Part shown: in pieces, positions 4,245 to 5,394 of the stretch
How positions within the stretch are numbered: the stretch's first letter is position 1
Layout of the letters: every line of letters starts with the position of its first letter
DNA from: Clostridium sp.
GTDB taxonomy: Bacteria; Bacillota; Clostridia; Clostridiales; Clostridiaceae
DNA: 5,394 bases
Direction: 5' to 3'
NCBI GenBank assembly: GCA_003539755.1
Contig: DPOH01000085.1
Location: 1 to 5,394 of the forward strand
Position numbers and translations under genes: made by a program
Notes under the pieces: generated by a model
The model's database searches: none
What the model was told of the DNA's origin: nothing
What the model saw: the letters and a program-made list of their open reading frames with translations, nothing else

Positions 4245-5381
4245 ATGGATTATCAATATAATGACATATTAGGTTTTAGGCTTAGGGAAGCAAGAGTCGC
4301 GCGTGGATATTCATTGGAGGATTTGGCAAAAAAGATAGGTATTACGAGACAGTCATTATCAAAGTATGAGAATTCAGGAATGAATATTCAATATGAAAAT
4401 CTCATAAAAATATCAAATGTATTAGATTTTCCAATAAGTTTTTTTAAAAAACCAAAAGAAAGTAGTGGAATAGGAAATAGTCCAGTATTTTTTAGAAGCT
4501 TAAGGCAAACAACAGCAAAAGTTAAAGAATCACTAAGTCAAAATGTTGATTTTCTTGAAGAGATTTACTCATATTTCGGTAAATATATAAATTTTCCTCC
4601 TGTGGATATTGGTGAGGATATAAATAAAAATTATAAAATTGGAATTTCAGATGAATATATAGAAGAAATAGCATTGAACCTAAGAGAACATTGGGGATTA
4701 GGAAATCAACCAATAAACAATCTGGTTGATTTACTACAACGTAAGGGTTTTATAATATCTAGAATAGAGTTGTCAACACATAAAGTTGATGCTTTTTCGA
4801 GCATATCAAAAAAAGGAATTCCATTTATAATATTAGGAAATGACAAAGAATCGGCAGTAAGATCTAGAATGGATTGTGCCCATGAATTAGGTCATATTGT
4901 TTTACATTCGCATTTAACATATGATGAATTTAGAAAAAATTATACTATGATAGAAGATGAAGCAAATAGATTTGCTAGTGCATTTTTATTACCAGCAGAA
5001 ACTTTTTCAGAAGATATATTTACAATAAATTTGGATTCTTTTATATATTTAAAGCAGAAATGGAAGGTTTCAATAGCTGCAATGATAGTTAGAGCACATA
5101 ATTTAAAGATAATAACTGATGATCAGTATAGTTATTTATTTAAAAGAATTAGTGCTAAAAAGTGGAGAGTAAAAGAACCATTAGATGACTCTTTTAAAGT
5201 TGAAGAACCTGAATTGTTAAAACAAGCTGTAAATTTATTAATTGATAATAATATACTTGATAAAGAAAAAATGATATATGATTTATCTTTGTGCAAAAAG
5301 GACATAGAAAATTTATGCTGCTTAGAACAAAATTATTTAGGAGAAGATATAAATAAACCTATATTGAGAATAATTAAATAA
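4245..5381 (+). CDS. Xre-family regulator fused to ImmA/IrrE zinc metallopeptidase
   Basis: This 378-residue cytoplasmic protein begins with an Xre/HTH_3 DNA-binding domain (residues about 9-66, including the SLEDLAKKIGITRQSLSKYE helices). A linker of about 80 residues follows, then an ImmA/IrrE-type (DUF955, COG2856) metallopeptidase core. The zinc motif is HELGH at 213-217, and the expected third ligand is E239 in the EDEANRFASAFLLP signature. A C-terminal extension of about 110 residues may sense a ligand. In relatives such as ICEBs1 ImmA or Deinococcus IrrE the protease cleaves a separate Xre repressor. Fused versions act as regulators and have been proposed as antitoxin-like components. 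The catalytic residues appear intact. AGAGG at 4232-4236 serves as the ribosome binding site, eight bases before the ATG. Autoregulation of the shared promoter at 3489-3517 is inferred. No terminator is visible in the 13 bases left after the stop. Confidence 0.92.
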   Translation: MDYQYNDILGFRLREARVARGYSLEDLAKKIGITRQSLSKYENSGMNIQYENLIKISNVLDFPISFFKKPKESSGIGNSPVFFRSLRQTTAKVKESLSQNVDFLEEIYSYFGKYINFPPVDIGEDINKNYKIGISDEYIEEIALNLREHWGLGNQPINNLVDLLQRKGFIISRIELSTHKVDAFSSISKKGIPFIILGNDKESAVRSRMDCAHELGHIVLHSHLTYDEFRKNYTMIEDEANRFASAFLLPAETFSEDIFTINLDSFIYLKQKWKVSIAAMIVRAHNLKIITDDQYSYLFKRISAKKWRVKEPLDDSFKVEEPELLKQAVNLLIDNNILDKEKMIYDLSLCKKDIENLCCLEQNYLGEDINKPILRIIK

Positions 5382-5394
5382 TTATATTGAATAG

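Noticed and set aside
4522..4713. Minus-strand open frame of 63 codons
   Set aside because: It is wholly antisense to the Xre-ImmA gene and without a ribosome binding site.

Overview
The window is strongly AT-rich, has Clostridium-like codon use (AAA, ATA, AGA), consensus SigA promoters and GGAGG-type ribosome binding sites. It most likely comes from a Clostridium sensu stricto or close relative. This rests on composition and protein character only; no phylogenetic marker gene is present. Only about half of the 5.4 kb is coding, and the noncoding part is the most interesting.

Layout. Positions 1-890 and about 2098-2981 hold two related, very long noncoding elements in opposite orientations. 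Element 1 reads leftward (minus strand) and runs off the window edge; element 2 reads rightward (plus strand). Each begins with a promoter-like sequence and a roughly 130-nt long hairpin. Then come the shared 16-mer CCTTGCTGCCGCAGGC, variable arms, a block ending in GCAGAAAACATTAAC, a 38-nt conserved block, a bulged hairpin with an invariant 11-nt loop, and a U-rich terminator-like 3' end. Two of the stems keep perfect pairing through compensatory base changes between the copies (six pairs in total), and G-U wobbles fit the assigned strands. I read them as members of one family of large structured RNAs. I cannot tie the family to a named class.

Between the elements are two independent small plus-strand genes, each with its own terminator: a single-domain cupin (1060-1374) and a 130-residue acidic protein (1621-2013). 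The latter ends in EISEDELPF, nearly the C-terminal tip of Firmicute SSB proteins.

Right of element 2 is about 500 nt of noncoding sequence with further hairpins. A consensus SigA promoter (3489-3517) follows, driving a two-gene operon: a 225-residue protein of unknown function (3554-4231) and an Xre-ImmA/IrrE fusion (4245-5381). That fusion has an N-terminal helix-turn-helix and a zinc-protease HELGH motif. It probably autoregulates the operon, and its arrangement resembles the regulatory/antitoxin half of phage-, ICE- or defence-type modules.

The genes do not form one obvious pathway. The mix of small accessory genes, an Xre-ImmA regulator and duplicated large RNA elements suggests an accessory region. 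No transposase, integrase, tRNA, rRNA or CRISPR array is visible.
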